Below are positions 34,298 to 42,388 of a DNA stretch of 49,959 nucleotides, piece by piece; the stretch's first letter is position 1, and every line of letters begins with the position of its first letter. The notes under the pieces are model-generated. The model was not told where the DNA came from. It did not search any database and saw only the letters and a list, made by a program, of their open reading frames with translations. Source of the stretch: Deltaproteobacteria bacterium UBA2385 (GTDB lineage Bacteria > Myxococcota_A > UBA796 > UBA2385); NCBI GenBank assembly GCA_002343455.1, contig DDSR01000336.1, positions 819 through 50,777 on the forward strand. Direction: 5' to 3'. The position numbers were made by a program, and so were the translations under genes.

Positions 34298-35581
34298 TCA
34301 GAAGGTCGTCGCGGTGACGTTCCAGGTGAGGGTGCTGTCGTCCAGCGAGCCGATGACCTCCTTGCTCCAGGTCTTGGTCGCGCGGTCGTAGGTGTAGACC
34401 CGCACCTCGCGCTGGTCGTCCGAGGCGACGTAGAGCTCGAGCTGACCGTCACCGTCCAGGTCCGTCAGCAGGCTGGCGTGCTCGAAGCCGCTGGACTTGT
34501 CGTCGATCAGGCTCTTCTCCCAGGTCTTGCCCTTGTCGCCCGAGCGCAGCATCCACAGGCCGCTCTTCATCGCGGCGGCGACCAGCTCCTGGAAGCCATC
34601 GCCGTCGAGGTCGCCGTGCAGCAGGAAGCGGGTCTGTCGGTCTTCGATGCTGGTGACGTCGACCTTCTCGAAGCTGCCATCGGGCTTGGGCAGGTACTGC
34701 CGGATCAGCACCGGGCGCTTGACCTGCTTGTTCTCGACCTCGGCCTCGAAGACGCTGAACACCTCGCTCTTGCCGTCCCCGTCGAGGTCCGCGGCGAGGA
34801 TCTCCTTGGCGTGGGTGCCCGGCTCGTCCTCCATGACTGTCCGGACGTACTTGCCATCGACGAAGCGATAGGCGACCACCAGGCCTGGCTGCGAGGCGTT
34901 GGCCTTGTTGCGCTCGGAGGGGGTGGCGTAGATCTCCAGCTTGCCGTCTCCATCGACGTCGCCGAGCTCGATCTCGTGGACGAAGGTGTCGGCCAGCGGA
35001 TCCAGCTCGGTGACGCCGGCCCCCTTGCCGTCGGCGAGCTCGGGCTCGATCACCGCCACGACGCCGAAGTCGTGCGAGGCGATCACCAGCTCGGGCTTGC
35101 CGTCGCCGTCCACGTCCCCGATCTCCAGGTCACGGATGCGCTGGAACTTGCCGCCCCAGTTGCGCTCCCAGATCAGGGTCGACTTCCACTCGGTCCCCTC
35201 GCGGGTCCACTTCTTGATCATGGCCTTCTCGGCGCCGATGGTGATCAGCCCGTCCTCGTAGGGGAGGGCCTTGTGGAAGACGTTGCTGTCCGGGTCTTCG
35301 AGGCGGCTGCGCTCCCAGCCGTCGGGGGTCTTGCGCCAGATCTCCAGGCGAGCCGGCGCGGGCTTGGGCTTGCCGTCTTCACGGGTGAACCAGGCCTGGG
35401 CCAACAGCAGGGTCGGGTAGGGACCACCGGTCGGGGCGACGTTGGCGGCGACGGGCGGCGCTTCGGGCGGCGCGACCACCGGGGTCGGGTCGGCCGGAGG
35501 AGCAGGGGGCGCGACCGGCGCGTCGGTCTCCCCGCAGCCGCTGAGGGAGAGGGCGGCGGCGAGGCTGAGGACGAGGGACAT
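34298..35581 (-). CDS. FG-GAP/VCBS repeat lipoprotein
   Basis: 427-aa lipoprotein (lipobox LSLSGC, C16) followed by a Pro/Ala-rich linker (18-50) and a calcium-binding propeller with DVDGDGKPELVIA, DVDGDGKLEIYAT, DLDGDGKSEVFSV, DLDGDGFQELVAA and DLDGDGQLELYVA. A surface or periplasmic binding role is likely. I start at 35581 because this ATG opens the signal peptide; an ATG at 35674 would put 31 residues before it. It sits 108 bp after dut, possibly with its own promoter. Confidence 0.88.
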   Translation of the reverse strand: MSLVLSLAAALSLSGCGETDAPVAPPAPPADPTPVVAPPEAPPVAANVAPTGGPYPTLLLAQAWFTREDGKPKPAPARLEIWRKTPDGWERSRLEDPDSNVFHKALPYEDGLITIGAEKAMIKKWTREGTEWKSTLIWERNWGGKFQRIRDLEIGDVDGDGKPELVIASHDFGVVAVIEPELADGKGAGVTELDPLADTFVHEIELGDVDGDGKLEIYATPSERNKANASQPGLVVAYRFVDGKYVRTVMEDEPGTHAKEILAADLDGDGKSEVFSVFEAEVENKQVKRPVLIRQYLPKPDGSFEKVDVTSIEDRQTRFLLHGDLDGDGFQELVAAAMKSGLWMLRSGDKGKTWEKSLIDDKSSGFEHASLLTDLDGDGQLELYVASDDQREVRVYTYDRATKTWSKEVIGSLDDSTLTWNVTATTF

Positions 35582-35689
35582 GGGGACTCCAGGGATGATT
35601 CTTGACGGTGCGGGCGTATCGTCGCCCCCTGCCCGCAGGAAGCCCTGCCAGCCGCGAGGCCGGCAAATCTGCACGCCAATTGCGGATCT

Positions 35690-36145
35690 TCAGTGGCTGC
35701 CGGTGGACCCGAAGCCCCGATCCCCGCGCAGGGTGTCGTCGAAGGTCGACACAACCACCAGCTCGGCGCGTGCGACCGGGCAGATGATGAGCTGCGCGAC
35801 GCGCATGCCCCGGGTGATGCGGACCGGGTCGGCACCGAAGTTGGCAAGCAGCACCATCAGCTCGCCACGGTAGTCGCTGTCGATGGTCCCGGGCGCGTTG
35901 ATCATGCCCAGGCCCAGGCGCAGGGCGTTGCCGGAGCGAGGCCGCACCTGGCCCTCGAAGCCGGCCGGGATGGCCAGCTGCAGGCCCGTCGGCACCAGGG
36001 CTCGCCCCAGCGGGGGCAGCTCCAGCGGGGCGTCCGCGGGCACAGCGGCGCAGAGGTCGAGACCCGCCGCCCCCGCCGTCTGGTAGGACGGCAGAGGCAG
36101 GCCCTCCCCATGAGGGAGGACCATGATGGCGAGCTCGACCTCCAT
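35690..36145 (-). CDS. dut: dUTP diphosphatase
   Basis: 151-aa trimeric dUTPase that turns dUTP into dUMP and keeps uracil out of DNA. The five motifs are visible: AGLDLCAA (motif 1), [11 protein letters not shown] (2), [14 protein letters not shown] (3), [11 protein letters not shown] (4) and the C-terminal [10 protein letters not shown] (5), which closes over the active site. Motif 2 has RSG as usual. The gene lies 14 bp after pnp on the same strand, an arrangement that fits co-transcription with rpsO-pnp. Confidence 0.95.
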   Translation of the reverse strand: MEVELAIMVLPHGEGLPLPSYQTAGAAGLDLCAAVPADAPLELPPLGRALVPTGLQLAIPAGFEGQVRPRSGNALRLGLGMINAPGTIDSDYRGELMVLLANFGADPVRITRGMRVAQLIICPVARAELVVVSTFDDTLRGDRGFGSTGSH

Positions 36146-36159
36146 CGACCGAGCCGCTC

Positions 36160-38268
36160 TCAGCCCGAGGTGGCTTCGAGCGCTTCCTTGCGGGAGAGGC
36201 GGATCTTGCCGCTGCGGTCCACGTCGATGACGCGCACGAGGACCTCATCGCCCTCCTGCACGACGTCGGTGGTGCGGTCGACCCGCTCGACGGCGAGGTG
36301 GCTGATGTGCACCAGGCCCTCGGTGCCGGGGAAGATCTCCACGAAGGCGCCGAAGTCCACCGTGCGCTTGACCACGCCCAGGTAGAGCTTGCCGATCTCG
36401 GCCTCCTGCGTGATCTCGCGGATCATCGCCAGGGCCTTGCGGCCGGCCTCGCCGTCGCTGCTGGCGACCATGACGGTGCCGTCGTCCTCGACCGTCACCT
36501 TGACGCCCGTGGCCGCCTGGATGCCGCGGATGGTCTTTCCACCGGGGCCGATCAGGTCGCGGATCTTCTCGCTGTTGATCTTGATGGTGGTGATGCGGGG
36601 GGCGTGCAGCGAGAGCTCGGCGCGGGGCGCCTCGAGCACCTTGCCCATCTCGTCGAGGATGTGGATCCGACCCTCGCGGGCCTGGTTCAACGCGCGCAGC
36701 ATGACCTCGCGGGGGACCCCGGCGATCTTGGTGTCCATCTGGAAGGCCGTGATGCCCTGACGGGTACCGGCCACCTTGAAGTCCATGTCGCCGAGGGCGT
36801 CCTCGTCCCCGAGGATGTCGGAGAGGACGGCGAACTCATCGCCCTCCTTGATCAGGCCCATGGCGATGCCCGCCACCGGGGCCTTGATCGGCACGCCGGC
36901 GTCCATCAGCGCCATGATGCCGGAGCAGATGGTGCCCATGGACGAGGAGCCGTTGCTCTCCAGCACGTCCGCGCAGATGCGGATGGTGTAGGGGAAGACC
37001 GCCTGGTCGGGCACGACGGCCTGGATGGCCCGGTGGGCCAGGGCGCCGTGGCCGATCTCGCGGCGCTTGGGGCCGCGCATCATGCGGGCTTCGCCGGTGC
37101 AGAAGGGCGGGAAGTTGTAGGTCAGCATGAAGTCGCGGAACTCGGAGTCCGCGCCGGCCCAGTCGATGCGCTGGCTGTCCCGATCGACACCCAGGGCGGC
37201 CGTGGCGAAGACCTGGGTCTCGCCGCGGTTGAAGACGGCCGAGCCGTGCGCCCGGGGGGCCACGCCGACCTTGTTCCAGATGGCCCGGACCTCGTCGGTC
37301 GAGCGCCCGTCGAGGCGCACGCCCTTCTGGATCACGTCCGCGCGCATCAGCTTGCGGGTGAGCTTCTCCCAGGCGGTCTTGGCGTCGTTGGTCAGCCGCT
37401 CCTTCTCGGCCTGGTCCTCGACCCCGGCGACCAGCTCGTCGATGATCAGGCCGCGGGCGGCCTTGATCGCGGCGCCGCGCTCGTGCTTGCCCGGGGTGGC
37501 CATGGCCGCGCGGAGGGCCGGCTCGCCCTTGCCGTTGACCAGGGCCAGGACGCCCTCGTCCAGCGTGGGCGGGGGGGCGAGCTCCATCTTGGGGCTGCCA
37601 CACAGCTCGCGAAGCTGGTGGATGGCGGTGATGACCTTCTTGACCTCGGCGTGAGCCAGGTCCATCGCGTCCATCATCTCGGCCTCGCCGACCTGCTGAC
37701 CGCCGCCCTCGACCATCGCGACCGCGTCGGCGGTGCCGGCGACAACCAGGGTCAGGCTGGCCTTGGAGATCTCGCTGCGGGCGGGGTTGATCAGCCACTG
37801 GCCGTCAACCTTGGAGATGCGGACGCCGGCGATCGGCTGGCTGAGCGGGAGCTGGCTGATGTGGCAGGCGGCCGAGGCGCCGATCATCGCCAGCGTGTCG
37901 GTGTCGTTGTCCACATCGTAGGAGATCACGGTCGCGATGACCTGGACCTCGTTGCGGAAGTGCTTGGGGAACTGCGGGCGGAGGGGGCGATCGATCAGGC
38001 GGGAGACCAGGGTCTCGCGCTCGTTGGAGCGACCTTCGCGCTTGAAGTAGCTGCCCGGGATGGTGCCGTAGGCGCCGTTGCGGTCTTCGTAGTCGACCGT
38101 GAGCGGCAGGAAGTCGAAGCGCGAGGGCGAGCCGCCGACGACGGTCACGAGGACCTTGCTGTCGCCCTGGCTGACGATGACGGCGGCGTCGGCCTGCTTG
38201 GCCAGCTCGCCGGTCTCGATGGTGAGGGGACGTCCGCCGATCTCGACGGTGACGCTATGGATGGACAT
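36160..38268 (-). CDS. pnp: Polyribonucleotide nucleotidyltransferase
   Basis: 702-aa PNPase, a 3'-5' phosphorolytic exoribonuclease of the RNA degradosome. It has two RNase PH domains, then a KH domain with [12 protein letters not shown] (GxxG loop) near 560-620 and an S1 domain near 625-695 ([15 protein letters not shown]...RLSRKE). Length matches the family (about 700). I start at 38268 ([10 protein letters not shown]), with AGGAG 5 nt upstream; an ATG 19 codons earlier is a shadow in the leader. It follows rpsO by 325 bp of structured spacer. Confidence 0.97.
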   Translation of the reverse strand: MSIHSVTVEIGGRPLTIETGELAKQADAAVIVSQGDSKVLVTVVGGSPSRFDFLPLTVDYEDRNGAYGTIPGSYFKREGRSNERETLVSRLIDRPLRPQFPKHFRNEVQVIATVISYDVDNDTDTLAMIGASAACHISQLPLSQPIAGVRISKVDGQWLINPARSEISKASLTLVVAGTADAVAMVEGGGQQVGEAEMMDAMDLAHAEVKKVITAIHQLRELCGSPKMELAPPPTLDEGVLALVNGKGEPALRAAMATPGKHERGAAIKAARGLIIDELVAGVEDQAEKERLTNDAKTAWEKLTRKLMRADVIQKGVRLDGRSTDEVRAIWNKVGVAPRAHGSAVFNRGETQVFATAALGVDRDSQRIDWAGADSEFRDFMLTYNFPPFCTGEARMMRGPKRREIGHGALAHRAIQAVVPDQAVFPYTIRICADVLESNGSSSMGTICSGIMALMDAGVPIKAPVAGIAMGLIKEGDEFAVLSDILGDEDALGDMDFKVAGTRQGITAFQMDTKIAGVPREVMLRALNQAREGRIHILDEMGKVLEAPRAELSLHAPRITTIKINSEKIRDLIGPGGKTIRGIQAATGVKVTVEDDGTVMVASSDGEAGRKALAMIREITQEAEIGKLYLGVVKRTVDFGAFVEIFPGTEGLVHISHLAVERVDRTTDVVQEGDEVLVRVIDVDRSGKIRLSRKEALEATSG

Positions 38269-38419
38269 GGGTTCTCCTGGGAGGATCCTTGTGGATCCGC
38301 CGCACCAACGACACTCGGGGTCCACCCGGGGACCGTTGGTATTGGGTTGGGAACCGCCCTGGCCTCCGAGAGTGCGTGTGGACCGTGCCCGGATCGGTGG
38401 TCCGGCTTCCCGAAGATCT

Positions 38420-38459
38420 GTGAAGAGCGAGCGAGCCAGGTGGCCTGCTCGATCTTCAC
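38420..38459 (-). promoter_or_regulatory. Long hairpin in pnp leader
   Basis: Arms GTGAAGAGCGAGC and GCTCGATCTTCAC pair over 12 of 13 positions around a 14-nt loop that can itself pair (GCCA/TGGC). It lies about 150 nt before pnp and is the best candidate for a processed leader stem. Confidence 0.5.
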
Positions 38460-38515
38460 CGACCTGCGGAAGGTCCGGTCCCCGATGAGCGCGTACGCGG
38501 GAGGGATGAGGCAGT

Positions 38516-38545
38516 GTTGGAAAGTACGGGGTTGGAAAGTACGGG
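38516..38545. repeat. 15-bp tandem direct repeat
   Basis: GTTGGAAAGTACGGG occurs twice head to tail, 12 bp from the rpsO terminator hairpin. No function visible. Confidence 0.85.
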
Positions 38546-38556
38546 GGAGAGACGAC

Positions 38557-38584
38557 AACGGCGACGGGTCTCCCCGTCGCCGTT
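38557..38584 (-). terminator. Terminator-like hairpin after rpsO
   Basis: AACGGCGACGGG and CCCGTCGCCGTT form a perfect 12-bp stem with a 4-nt loop, 9 nt after the rpsO stop (minus strand). A pyrimidine-rich stretch follows without a pure T-run. It could end rpsO transcripts or act as a partial attenuator before pnp. Confidence 0.65.
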
Positions 38585-38593
38585 GGTGTTGCT

Positions 38594-38863
38594 TCAGCGC
38601 CGCAGGCCCAGGGCCTTGATGGTCGCCTGATAGCGTTCGACGCTGGTGCTCTTCAGGTAGGCGAGCAGCCGGCGCCGACGACCGACCAGCTTCAGCAGGC
38701 CGCGCCGGCTGTGGTGGTCCTTCTTGTGCGTGCGGAAGTGCTCGGTCAGGTAGTTGATGCGCTCGGTCAGCAGGGCGACCTGGACTTCAGGCGAGCCCGT
38801 GTCGGACTCGTGCTGCTTGAAGGTCGTGATGATCTCTGCCTTGCGCTCTTCGGTCATCGCCAT
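38594..38863 (-). CDS. rpsO: 30S ribosomal protein S15
   Basis: 89 aa, the exact usual length, with the conserved [20 protein letters not shown] and [20 protein letters not shown] stretches. It binds 16S rRNA early in small-subunit assembly and in other bacteria represses its own translation through its leader. It is the first gene of the rpsO-pnp-dut order, which is conserved in many bacteria. Confidence 0.98.
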   Translation of the reverse strand: MAMTEERKAEIITTFKQHESDTGSPEVQVALLTERINYLTEHFRTHKKDHHSRRGLLKLVGRRRRLLAYLKSTSVERYQATIKALGLRR

Positions 38864-39004
38864 GATTCAGTCTCCGGACTTGCCAGACCCTGCAGCGACC
38901 TCGAACGGGCGTTCCACGCAGCCCTGAGGGCGATGCGGGAGAGCGAGGTGCCACGTGGGCGGTGAGAACGGGGAGAGGCGGAATGCCCATCCCCGGCGCC
39001 GCTC

Positions 39005-39032
39005 CTTGACCCGCCCGGTCCGAAACGTCAAG
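39005..39032 (-). promoter_or_regulatory. Possible promoter or operator upstream of rpsO
   Basis: CTTGAC and GTCAAG form an inverted repeat with a 16-bp spacer, about 140-170 bp before rpsO. The minus-strand copy reads TTGACG, a good -35 sequence, but the -10 is not clear. The 193-bp gap between rpsO and the B12 enzyme gene holds nothing else that I see. Confidence 0.3.
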
Positions 39033-39056
39033 CGGCCCGCCCAGGCGGTCCTGCCC

Positions 39057-40469
39057 TCAGATGGCCATCCCGTAGAGCCCGTAGAGCAGCATCTTCGGGC
39101 TGATCGTGCGCAGCTCCATCATCTGGCGGCGGATCTGCTTGGGGCGCATGTAGAAGCGCCGCAGGGCCCAGGACTGCATCCGGATCAGCTCGGCCGGATC
39201 GTAGCCGGGGGGGTGGTAGACGAGGCGGTCGGGGTCCGGGTTGAAGGTCGTGTAGTTCTCCCAATCGTCACGGAAGAGGTCCTTCTGCCAGCGGTCGTCG
39301 AAGAGCTTGCTGCCCGGGAAGGGCACGGTGATGGCGAACTTGGCGAAGTCGACGTCGAGGTCCACCGCGAACTCGACCGTCTCGCGGGTCATCTCGGGCG
39401 TCTCGCCGGGCATGCCGATCATGAAGAGCCCGACCGTCTGGATCCCGGCCGCCTTGGCGTGCTTGACCCCCTCGCGGACCTTGGCGGTGGTCAGGTTCTT
39501 GTTGACGTTGCCCAGCAGCATGTCGACGCCGCTCTCGATGCCCAGCAGCACCCGGCGGCAGCCGCCGTCGTACATCATCTGGCAGGTCTCGGCGTCCAGC
39601 CGGTCGGCCCGGGTCTCGCTCAGCCACTGGCAGCGCTTGTCCAGGCCGCGGCGGACCAGCTCCTTGCAGAAGGGGTCCAGGTCCTTCTTCACCAGCGGGA
39701 AGATCGGGTCGATGAAGCCGATCTGCTTGACGCCGTACCGATCCACCAGGAATTCGTACTCGTCGACGACCTTGATCGGGTCTCGCCTGCGGAAGACCTT
39801 GCCCCCGGTGTTGATCAGCGAGCAGTAGTCGCAGCGGTAGGGGCAGCCCCGGCTGCCGGCCATGGTCAGCACCGGCTTGGCGAAGTCGGCGAAGGGCAGC
39901 AGGCCGTAGCGGTGGAAGGGGAAGAGGTGCCAGGCCGGGTACGGCAGGTCGTCCAGGTCGCGGTTGAGGACCCGATCCCGGTTGCGCACGACCTGCCCGT
40001 CCGCCGAGCGCCAGGTCAGGCCGTCGACGTGGGCGAGGTCCTGGGGGTCGGCCGCGAGGGCGTCGACCAGCTCGACGATGGTGATCTCGCCGTCCTGGTG
40101 GGCGACCATGTCGGCGTCGCCGTCCCGCACGATGTCGCGGGCGAAGACATCGGCGTGCACCCCGCCCCAGATGATGCGAACGCCCGGGAGGCGCTGGCGG
40201 ATCTGGTCAGAGATCTGGGCGCAGATATGAGCCGAGGGCGTCAGCACCGTGAAGCCGACCAGGTCGGGGCGGTGCCGCACGGCTCGCTCGACGACCTCGT
40301 CGGCAGAGAGCTTCTCGGCGAACATGTCGATGGCCCGGACGTGAACGCCGTGGGCCTCCAACGCGCCGGCGATGTAGGCGAGGCCGATGCAGGGCATGGG
40401 CTCCAGCAGGCCCGCGAAGCGCCCCAGCTTGTCCAGATTCATCGAGGGGTTGATCAGCAGGACTCGCAC
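39057..40469 (-). CDS. B12-binding radical SAM enzyme
   Basis: 470 aa. The N-terminal cobalamin-binding domain (1-140, with GFTVLTPSAHICAQI) is followed by a radical SAM domain with GCPYRCDYCS (C209, C213, C216) and the SAM-binding GIESGVDMLL. This layout is shared by BchE- and HpnP-type enzymes, which methylate or rearrange unreactive carbons such as in hopanoids, tetrapyrroles or natural products. The C-terminal part (about 400-470) is helical. It stands alone: 193 bp before rpsO and 68 bp after the outer-membrane gene. The exact reaction cannot be read from sequence. Confidence 0.92.
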   Translation of the reverse strand: MRVLLINPSMNLDKLGRFAGLLEPMPCIGLAYIAGALEAHGVHVRAIDMFAEKLSADEVVERAVRHRPDLVGFTVLTPSAHICAQISDQIRQRLPGVRIIWGGVHADVFARDIVRDGDADMVAHQDGEITIVELVDALAADPQDLAHVDGLTWRSADGQVVRNRDRVLNRDLDDLPYPAWHLFPFHRYGLLPFADFAKPVLTMAGSRGCPYRCDYCSLINTGGKVFRRRDPIKVVDEYEFLVDRYGVKQIGFIDPIFPLVKKDLDPFCKELVRRGLDKRCQWLSETRADRLDAETCQMMYDGGCRRVLLGIESGVDMLLGNVNKNLTTAKVREGVKHAKAAGIQTVGLFMIGMPGETPEMTRETVEFAVDLDVDFAKFAITVPFPGSKLFDDRWQKDLFRDDWENYTTFNPDPDRLVYHPPGYDPAELIRMQSWALRRFYMRPKQIRRQMMELRTISPKMLLYGLYGMAI

Positions 40470-40537
40470 AGGCGCTCCGCGCAGCAGGGTTCGAGGAGCC
40501 TAGCCCGAAAGGCACGCCCAGGAAGCGGGCCCGAGCA

Positions 40538-41074
40538 CTACTTGAAGTAGTACCGGACATGGGCCGAGAAGTTGACCCAGTCGAAGCCGACATCGGGGAC
40601 GATCAGGACGCGGGGGCGGTACTCCACGACGAGGTCCAGCGGGAACACCAGCACGCCCAGCTCCAGGCCGGCGACGCCCGCGGCCGCCAGCGCGAAGTAG
40701 TCGTCGTTGGCCCACAGGCCCAGGCCGGGTCCGATGCTCCAGCCGAACTCCACGTCGTCGACGACCGCGAAGGAGGGCCCCTCGAAGAGCAGGTCGCCGC
40801 TCAATCCCAGCCCGGAGCTCCACCCCCCACGGTCGGAGACCTGGCCGTAGCCAGCGCCGATGACGGCCTGGACGGCCATGCCCTCGTCCAGCCAGTACTT
40901 GCCGGAGATCCCCCCGGTGCTGGTCCCCGCGCCCAGGCCAAGGCCCAGGCTCCCGGCGGTGCGCACCGAGGATCGGGCCCCGTCTCGTTCGTAGTCAGGA
41001 GCGACGGCGAAGGTCGGAGCGGTGAGGGAGAGCAGCAAGGCGAGCACGGGGCCTCCAGCGCGGGGAATCCCCAT
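40538..41074 (-). CDS. Small outer-membrane beta-barrel protein
   Basis: 178 aa with signal peptide (about 1-24, ending TFAVA) and an 8-strand-like barrel pattern of alternating residues with many Gly and aromatic positions; it ends VRYYFK with Phe near the C-terminus, as OMPs do. Family not recognised. Its start lies 32 bp from the divergent isomerase-like gene; its stop lies 68 bp upstream of the B12 radical SAM gene's start. Confidence 0.75.
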   Translation of the reverse strand: MGIPRAGGPVLALLLSLTAPTFAVAPDYERDGARSSVRTAGSLGLGLGAGTSTGGISGKYWLDEGMAVQAVIGAGYGQVSDRGGWSSGLGLSGDLLFEGPSFAVVDDVEFGWSIGPGLGLWANDDYFALAAAGVAGLELGVLVFPLDLVVEYRPRVLIVPDVGFDWVNFSAHVRYYFK

Positions 41075-41106
41075 GCTATGGCGAATGCAGCCTGGATGGA
41101 GCTACC

Positions 41107-42366
41107 GTGGACCTGGAATTCCTCTTCGACATCGTCTGCCCCTACGCCTGGATGGCCGCCACGCAGATCGACGGGCTCGCCGCGCGAACCGGAGCTCGGC
41201 TGGTCTGGAGGCCGGTGCTGCTCGGCGGAATGCTGAAGGCCCTGGGAGAGGAGGGGGGCCTGCCTCGCTCGTCCACCTGGTCGCCGGCTCGCGAGGAGAT
41301 GGGTCGGCTGGACGTCGAGCGCATGGCCCGCCTGCGGGGCCTGCCCTACCAACGAAACCCCGCCCACCCGGTGCGGACCCTGGAGGCCATGCGCCTGCTC
41401 CAGGCCACCGACGAGCCCCTCCGCGGCCGGCTCGCCCTGCGGCTGTTCGAGGCCATACATGTCCAGGGGCTGGACCTCTCCGACCGAGACATCCTGGCCT
41501 CGCTCGCCGCCGAGCAGGGCCAGACGCTCGACCCGATCGACCGGCCGGCCACCAAGGCGGCCTTGCGGGCGTCCACCGAGGCGGCGCTCGAAGAGGGCGT
41601 CTTCGGCGTGCCGACCTTCCGCGCCCAGGGGCGCTTCTGGTGGGGCGCGGACCGCATGCACCTGGTCGAGGCTGCCCTGCGCGGCCACCGCACGCGGGCC
41701 CGGGCGCCAGTCGACCTGCAGGGCCACGGCGCCGTGCCGGTCTCGCCCGCAATGGCACCTCCGCCTGCCCGCGTCGAGGTCTTTCACGACATCGCCAGCC
41801 CCTACAGCTACCTGGGCTTCACCCAGATCGAAGGCCTCGCCCGCGCCCACGGCGCCGAGCTCGTCTGGCGACCGATGCTGCTCGGCGCCCTCTTCCGACA
41901 GATCGGCACGCCCAATGTCCCGATCGCCGCGATGAACGCCTCGCGGGCCCGCTACCTCGCCCAGGACCTCGCCGACCACGCCGCCTGGTGGGACGTCCCC
42001 TTCGCCTTCCCCTCCTGCTTTCCCGTTCGCACGGTGCTGGCGATGCGGGTCTGCCTCGCCGAGCCCCGGGCAGCCGCGCCGCTGTACGAGGCCCTCTGGG
42101 TCCACGACCGGGACGTCTCCCGGCCCGAGGTCGTCGCCGCGGTCCTCGCCGAGCACGGCCTCTCCCCGACCCTGCTCCAGGCAGCAGAGACCGAGGCCAT
42201 CAAGGCCCAGCTCCAGGCCAACACCGAGCGCGCCGTCCAGCTCGGCGCCTGTGGGGCGCCCAGCTTCTTCGTCGAGAGCCGGGATCGCCCCGGCATCCTG
42301 ATCTGGGGCCAGGACCGCCTGGACCTGCTGGGCGCCTGCCTGGATGGTTGGCGCCCGCAGGCCTGA
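41107..42366 (+). CDS. Fused tandem HCCA-isomerase/DsbA-fold protein
   Basis: 419 aa made of two copies of a roughly 200-aa thioredoxin-fold domain of the 2-hydroxychromene-2-carboxylate isomerase/DsbA (kappa GST) family. Domain 1 opens FLFDIVCPYAWMAA (C11 in the active-site position) and closes GVFGVPTFRAQGRFWWGADR. Domain 2 opens FHDIASPYSYLG (S231) and closes GAPSFF...LIWGQDRLDLL. Relatives act as homodimers, so this is a fused dimer with one Cys and one Ser site, which suggests a specialised or asymmetric reaction with glutathione or another thiol. The GTG start at 41107 has GGAG about 6 nt upstream. Confidence 0.9.
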   Translation: MDLEFLFDIVCPYAWMAATQIDGLAARTGARLVWRPVLLGGMLKALGEEGGLPRSSTWSPAREEMGRLDVERMARLRGLPYQRNPAHPVRTLEAMRLLQATDEPLRGRLALRLFEAIHVQGLDLSDRDILASLAAEQGQTLDPIDRPATKAALRASTEAALEEGVFGVPTFRAQGRFWWGADRMHLVEAALRGHRTRARAPVDLQGHGAVPVSPAMAPPPARVEVFHDIASPYSYLGFTQIEGLARAHGAELVWRPMLLGALFRQIGTPNVPIAAMNASRARYLAQDLADHAAWWDVPFAFPSCFPVRTVLAMRVCLAEPRAAAPLYEALWVHDRDVSRPEVVAAVLAEHGLSPTLLQAAETEAIKAQLQANTERAVQLGACGAPSFFVESRDRPGILIWGQDRLDLLGACLDGWRPQA

Positions 42367-42388
42367 GGGGCCCCGACCTGGGGCCAGC

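Larger units (their letters stand above)
38269..38593 (-). promoter_or_regulatory. Structured rpsO-pnp spacer (pnp leader)
   Basis: 325 bp without a gene. Besides the rpsO terminator hairpin (38557-38584) and a 15-bp tandem repeat (38516-38545), it holds three inverted repeats on the way to pnp: arms at 38420-38432/38447-38459, an outer 7-bp stem 38304-38310/38334-38340 around GGTCC/GGACC, and GGATCC-N4-GGATCC at 38283-38298. The last one is 4 nt upstream of the pnp ribosome site. In E. coli the pnp leader forms a hairpin cut by RNase III and is autoregulated; a similar role here is inference. Confidence 0.5.

Noticed and set aside
36298..38619. 773-codon plus-strand frame opposite pnp
   Set aside because: pnp is certain; the opposite frame is a codon-bias shadow.
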